This document shows, piece by piece, positions 60,445 through 64,000 of a stretch of 64,000 nucleotides of DNA. How positions within the stretch are numbered: position 1 is the stretch's first letter; each line of letters opens with the position of its first letter. This DNA comes from Gemmatimonadota bacterium (GTDB lineage Bacteria > Gemmatimonadota > Gemmatimonadetes > Longimicrobiales > Gaopeijiaceae), in contig SKKN01000006.1 in NCBI GenBank assembly GCA_007121455.1, positions 62,001 through 126,000 on the forward strand. Direction: 5' to 3'. The notes below the pieces were generated by a model. It had not been told where the DNA came from and searched no databases. It saw only the letters and a list, made by a program, of their open reading frames with translations. The position numbers and the translations under genes are program-made.

Positions 60445-61689
60445 ATGAAGCTGAATGAACGGGAGTTGATCTACGACTGGAACTCCCTTCCAGGCACTTT
60501 CGATTGGTCCTCCGTGAGCGAGGTGGAGCTCGACGACGAGACGCTCCGCGACGGGCTCCAGAATCCCTCGGTGGTGGATCCTCCCATCGGCGACAAGATC
60601 GAGTTGCTCCATCTGATGGCTGAGCTCGGGATCCACACGGCGGACATCGGGCTTCCAGGAGCCGGACCGCGGGCGACCGCAGATGTCGCGGCGCTCGCCC
60701 GCGAAATCGCCGATCAGCACCTTCCGATCGCGGCGAACTGTGCGGCACGAACGGTTGTGCGGGACATCCGCCCGATCGTGGACATCTCCCAGGCCACCGG
60801 CATCCCCATCGAGGTCTGCACCTTCATCGGAACCTCCCCGATCCGGCAGTACGCCGAGGACTGGACCCTCGACCGGATGCTTCGAACCTCCGAGGAGGCC
60901 GTGCGGTTTGCGGTATCCGAGGGGCTGTCCGTCATGTTCGTCACGGAGGACACCACCCGTGCGCGGCCGGAGACGCTCAAGGCGATTTATGGGCATGCGA
61001 TCGAGTGGGGGGCACGGCGGATCTGCCTCGCCGATACCGTCGGGCACGCGACCCCCGATGGCGTGCGGGGGCTCGTCCGCTTCGTCCTGGAAGAGATCGT
61101 AAAGCCGTCCGGAGAAGATGTGAAGGTAGATTTTCACGGACACCGTGATCGTGGGCTGGGGCTTGCGAACTCCCTCGCCGCGGCCGAGGCGGGGGCCCAC
61201 CGGCTCCATGGATCGGCACTCGGGATCGGAGAGCGGGTCGGGAATACCGAGATGGAGCTTCTCCTGGTCAATCTCAAGCTCCTGGGGCTCCACGATGCCG
61301 ACTTGAAGCGGCTACCCGAATACTGCGAACTGGTGTCTAGGGCGTGTCACACGGCCCTTCCTCCTGGGCAGCCCGTGGTCGGGAGAGATGCGTTCCGCAC
61401 TGGAACCGGCGTGCACGCTTCGGCGATCATGAAGGCGGAGGAGAAAGGCGACGCCTGGCTCGCGGACCGGATCTACTCGGGCATCCCCGCGGCCATGGTG
61501 GGACGGAGCCAGGAGATCGAGGTGAGCCACATGTCGGGAATCTCGAACGTTCGCTACTGGCTCGCCGCGCACGGACACAACGCGAATGACCAGGATCTCT
61601 GCTTGAAGATCTTCGAGGTCGCGAAGTCGGCGGATCGGACCCTTACCCGCGACGAGATCGAGGACCTGGTGAAGGAGGAGTCCCGCTGA
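60445..61689 (+). CDS. LeuA-like alpha-isopropylmalate/homocitrate synthase family enzyme
   Basis: 414 aa from ATG 60445 with GAGGAGGG upstream; TTG 60361 would add 28 residues. The catalytic TIM barrel has ELDDETLRDGLQNPSV (metal Asp and the RDG Arg), FHGHRDRGLGLANSLAAAEAG with the two metal His (HGH region) and GSALGIGERVGNTEMELLL. The C-terminal allosteric LeuA dimer domain is missing, so the enzyme should not be feedback-inhibited in the usual way. Acceptor 2-oxo acid unclear: isopropylmalate, homocitrate or citramalate synthesis are all possible. No leuBCD nearby. Confidence 0.85.
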   Translation: MKLNERELIYDWNSLPGTFDWSSVSEVELDDETLRDGLQNPSVVDPPIGDKIELLHLMAELGIHTADIGLPGAGPRATADVAALAREIADQHLPIAANCAARTVVRDIRPIVDISQATGIPIEVCTFIGTSPIRQYAEDWTLDRMLRTSEEAVRFAVSEGLSVMFVTEDTTRARPETLKAIYGHAIEWGARRICLADTVGHATPDGVRGLVRFVLEEIVKPSGEDVKVDFHGHRDRGLGLANSLAAAEAGAHRLHGSALGIGERVGNTEMELLLVNLKLLGLHDADLKRLPEYCELVSRACHTALPPGQPVVGRDAFRTGTGVHASAIMKAEEKGDAWLADRIYSGIPAAMVGRSQEIEVSHMSGISNVRYWLAAHGHNANDQDLCLKIFEVAKSADRTLTRDEIEDLVKEESR

Positions 61690-61780
61690 GTCGCTGCTCG
61701 TCGTGCGGCATCCGTCGCCGCCGGTTGATTTCCCTCCTCTGCGGACCGCTGGTGTGAGCAGGCCGGTCGAGTCCAAGGGG

Positions 61781-62674
61781 ATGAGTTGGACGGAGGAAGG
61801 CTCCCCCTATCCACGCCACCCACAGGTGGCGGACGAGACGGATGAGGAGGCGGTCGAGCAGCTCCTCGAAGAGGTGGGGACGGAAACGGAGCCGCGTCCG
61901 GTCCTCACCGTCGAGGGGCTCGAGGCGCGGGTCGCCGTGGTGACCGGTGCGTCCAGCGGGATCGGCCGTGCCGTCGCCCTCGACCTGGCCCGGCACGGTG
62001 TGCACATCGGCTTCAACTTCCTCGACGACGAGGAAGGCAGGTCGCGGCACGAAGCGGACGAGGTGGCGGAGGAGGTGGAGAGCTTCGGCGTGCGCGTCTT
62101 CTACCAAAGTTGCGATATCGGGCTCTCACAGGACGTCACACGATTCGTTTCGAAGGTGGAAGAGGAGCTCGGCGGGCTCCACATCCTGGTGAACAACGCG
62201 GGAATCGGGATCGACCGGGCGCTCTGGAGAATGTCGGACGAGGCGTGGGAGACGGTTCTCAGAACGAACCTGTCCGGTGCGTTCTACGCTCTGAGGGCGG
62301 TGGCACCCCGGTTCCGTGCCCAGGAGTGGGGAAAGATCGTCAATGTAGCGTCCGTTCACGGGATCAGGAGCGAGTTCGGGCTCGCGAACTACTCCGCTTC
62401 GAAGGCCGGCATCATCGCACTCACCCAGAACGCCGCGATCGAGCTCGGACCGTCGAACGTGAACGTCAATGCGGTGGCGCCAGGGTACATCCGGACCACC
62501 CAACTCACCGACCGGGTCCCATCCGAAATTCTGGATCGTGCGAGAGAGCGGAGCGTGCTCGGCCGTCTCGGAGATCCTCAGGACGTAGCCGGTGTGGTGA
62601 CCTTCCTCTGCTCCGAGGCCGCCCGGCACATCAGCGGAGCGGTGATCCCGATCGACGGTGGCTACCTGCTCTGA
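61781..62674 (+). CDS. FabG-like SDR with acidic N-terminal extension
   Basis: 297 aa from ATG 61781. The first 48 residues are acidic (VADETDEEAVEQLLEEVG) and not part of the SDR fold. VAVVTGASSGIGRAVALDLA, LVNNAGIGIDRALWRMSDE, SVHGIRSEFGLANYSASK and ISGAVIPIDGGYLL are the classical FabG-type landmarks, with Tyr and Lys intact. It may act as 3-oxoacyl-ACP or acetoacetyl-CoA reductase. The extension is unusual, and a later start such as near LTVEGLEAR cannot be ruled out. Confidence 0.84.
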   Translation: MSWTEEGSPYPRHPQVADETDEEAVEQLLEEVGTETEPRPVLTVEGLEARVAVVTGASSGIGRAVALDLARHGVHIGFNFLDDEEGRSRHEADEVAEEVESFGVRVFYQSCDIGLSQDVTRFVSKVEEELGGLHILVNNAGIGIDRALWRMSDEAWETVLRTNLSGAFYALRAVAPRFRAQEWGKIVNVASVHGIRSEFGLANYSASKAGIIALTQNAAIELGPSNVNVNAVAPGYIRTTQLTDRVPSEILDRARERSVLGRLGDPQDVAGVVTFLCSEAARHISGAVIPIDGGYLL

Positions 62675-62805
62675 GGTTGCGTCAGGCGCCTTGCCGCCGA
62701 TCCTGATTCTGGAACAGCTGTCGCGAAATTAGGTAGGTGTCGGAAAGCCTCGTCCGCTTCCGGCCGCCGTACGGCGCCCGAATGGCGGGCGCGAAGGAGG
62801 AATCG

Positions 62806-63285
62806 ATGTCGAATCGTACGGTCCAGGTTCGCACCAACCGCGGGGAATTCGAAGTCGAGTTGTTCGATGACCGCGCTCCGGTGACGACGAAAAACTTCAC
62901 CGACCTTGTTGAGAAAGGGTTCTACGACGGTCTCCGCTTCCATCGGGTGATCGAGGGGTTCATGATCCAGGGAGGTTGTCCCGAGGGTACGGGGCGAGGA
63001 GGGCCGGGTCACACGATCGAGGACGAATTCCACCCCGAGCTCCGCCACGATGCAGCGGGCGTCCTTTCGATGGCGAATGCGGGACCGAATACCGGCGGGT
63101 CGCAGTTCTTCGTTACGCTGGCCCCGACCCCCTGGCTCGACGACCGGCACGCGGTCTTCGGCCGCGTGACCGAGGGGCGCGATGTCGTCGAGGAGATCGG
63201 GGGCGTTGCGACCGATGGTGCGGACCGGCCGCGTGAGGACGTCGTGGTGGAGTCGATTCGGGTACGGGAGGCGCCCGCTACGTGA
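62806..63285 (+). CDS. Cyclophilin-type peptidyl-prolyl cis-trans isomerase
   Basis: 159 aa from ATG 62806 with AAGGAGG upstream. [36 protein letters not shown] contains the catalytic Arg and Phe, and [24 protein letters not shown] is the family's second block. No signal peptide, so it works in the cytoplasm. It catalyses proline isomerisation during protein folding. msrB overlaps its stop by 4 bp (GTGA), placing two protein-maintenance enzymes in one operon. Confidence 0.95.
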   Translation: MSNRTVQVRTNRGEFEVELFDDRAPVTTKNFTDLVEKGFYDGLRFHRVIEGFMIQGGCPEGTGRGGPGHTIEDEFHPELRHDAAGVLSMANAGPNTGGSQFFVTLAPTPWLDDRHAVFGRVTEGRDVVEEIGGVATDGADRPREDVVVESIRVREAPAT

Positions 63286-63713
63286 CCGAGCAGGAGCGAC
63301 CCACCGAGATCCGCCGCGTCGAGCGCCCGGAGAGGGAGTGGAAGGAGCGCCTCGACGCCGAGGCCTATCGTGTGGCGCGCCGGAAGGGGACCGAGCGGCC
63401 TTTCACCGGTCGGTACTGGGACGAAAAGCGGGCCGGCACGTACCGCTGCGTCTGTTGTCATCTGCCGCTCTTTCCGTCGAAGGAGAAGTACGAATCGGGC
63501 ACGGGTTGGCCGAGCTTTCGCGACGTCGTCTCCCGGGATCATGTGAAGGAGGTGGCCGATCGCTCGCTCTTCATGAAGCGGACCGAGGTGCTCTGTGCCG
63601 CGTGCGACGCGCATCTTGGCCACGTGTTCCCCGATGGACCCCCTCCGACTGGCCTCCGCTATTGCATCAACTCGGCGGCGCTGGATTTCGAGCCCGGTGA
63701 CGACGAGAGGTAA
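63282..63713 (+). CDS. msrB: Peptide-methionine (R)-S-oxide reductase
   Basis: 143 aa from GTG 63282. Zinc is bound by CVCC (about 54-57) and CAAC (about 104-107). GTGWPSF and [24 protein letters not shown] carry the substrate pocket and the catalytic Cys (RYCIN). It repairs oxidised methionine (R form) in proteins. Cytoplasmic; overlaps the cyclophilin gene. Confidence 0.96.
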   Translation: MTEQERPTEIRRVERPEREWKERLDAEAYRVARRKGTERPFTGRYWDEKRAGTYRCVCCHLPLFPSKEKYESGTGWPSFRDVVSRDHVKEVADRSLFMKRTEVLCAACDAHLGHVFPDGPPPTGLRYCINSAALDFEPGDDER

Positions 63714-63759
63714 CGGCGGTCCACCTGGCAGCACGGGCGGCTGGACAGGGGGGTCCGGC

Positions 63760-64000
63760 GTGCACATCCCTCCCCGTGGGATCCGACGAAGCCGGGCGGC
63801 CGCGCTTTCCCTGTGGGCAGCGGGAGCCCTCCTGATCGGGACGGCCTCCTGGGGGTGCTCCTCGGCGCAGGAGAATCCTCCCCGGCCCGGAGATGTTCGA
63901 GGAGGAGTGCCGAACCTGAGTGGCGTCTCGGTGATGGTCCTCCCCGTGCAGATTCGACGCGGAGTCGATCGGGAAATCGACGCGGAGATCGGGTACGCTT
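63760..64000 (+). CDS. Lipoprotein, 5' part only
   Basis: Frame from GTG 63760 to the window end, 80 codons. MHIPPRGIRRSRAAALSLWA starts a lipoprotein signal peptide; the lipobox is SWGC with Cys at about residue 33 followed by SSAQENPP. The mature part begins with GVPNLSGVSVMVLPVQIRRG, a strand pattern like the start of a beta-rich periplasmic protein with a predicted LPVQ motif seen in some TolB/LpoB-type proteins. The rest lies beyond the window. Confidence 0.6.
   Translation, partial: MHIPPRGIRRSRAAALSLWAAGALLIGTASWGCSSAQENPPRPGDVRGGVPNLSGVSVMVLPVQIRRGVDREIDAEIGYA

Noticed and set aside
1-64000. CRISPR arrays, insertion sequences, integrases, prophage or defence islands
   Set aside because: No regularly spaced repeats, transposase or integrase motifs, or terminal inverted repeats with target duplications were seen on either strand.

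Overview
The window is about 64 kb of GC-rich, densely coding bacterial chromosome. A SusC/SusD outer-membrane pair, carboxypeptidase-regulatory-like domains on TonB proteins, a Mla/MCE lipid transporter and lipoproteins point to a diderm of the FCB side of the tree. Gemmatimonadota is my best guess, from overall protein flavour and codon use rather than from a marker gene. I see no rRNA, tRNA, CRISPR array, insertion sequence or prophage. The content is housekeeping and small accessory operons with no sign of a genomic island.

Layout. 0.2-5.8 kb: a plug-only TonB protein, a SusC-type receptor and a SusD lipoprotein, closed by a good terminator. 5.9-8.2 kb: a lipoate-ligase-like protein and a ThiI with a fused rhodanese domain. 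8.2-16 kb: M28 and M24 peptidases, a zinc-phospholipase-C-like protein, an ornithine-cyclodeaminase-like protein, a sarcosine-oxidase-type flavoenzyme and a DUF3810 protein. 15.7-19.1 kb: haem genes hemG (hemY type), hemH and hemE. 19.3-25.3 kb: thyX, a histone-deacetylase-like hydrolase, then a tight SRPBCC / radical SAM / metallophosphoesterase-like / sodium symporter run. 25.4-33.4 kb: small unknown proteins, a phosphoribosyltransferase, rho, a site-2 protease, the mlaEFD-like transporter and a Nudix hydrolase. 33.5-39.6 kb: a YumC-type ferredoxin reductase, trxB, two divergent SDRs, fumC and nfo.

39.6-42.9 kb is a pterin block: a structured leader, a pyruvoyl-tetrahydropterin-synthase-like enzyme, GTP cyclohydrolase I, an SDR and a QueD-like enzyme. 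A pteridine-reductase-like SDR lies about 4 kb upstream. Together these suggest synthesis of a reduced, tetrahydrobiopterin-like cofactor, with queuosine precursor synthesis as the alternative reading of part of it. 43-52.3 kb is a long, largely coupled run: TPR, OsmC, acyl-CoA ligase, CutA, TPR, macro-like, transglutaminase-like, ABC ATPase, ABC permease and a Dph6-like ATP pyrophosphatase. 52.4-64 kb holds two tiny proteins, DUF445, a lipoprotein, a dicarboxylate symporter, DUF1499 next to a decayed SIMPL-domain gene, a nucleotidyltransferase, an M20 peptidase, a LeuA-like synthase, a FabG-like SDR, cyclophilin, msrB and a truncated lipoprotein gene at the right edge.

The two best leads for something undescribed are (1) the leader of the pterin operon, where one terminator arm can pair with three different partners, and (2) the radical SAM plus metallophosphoesterase-like pair, in which the phosphoesterase has lost its DxH metal motif.
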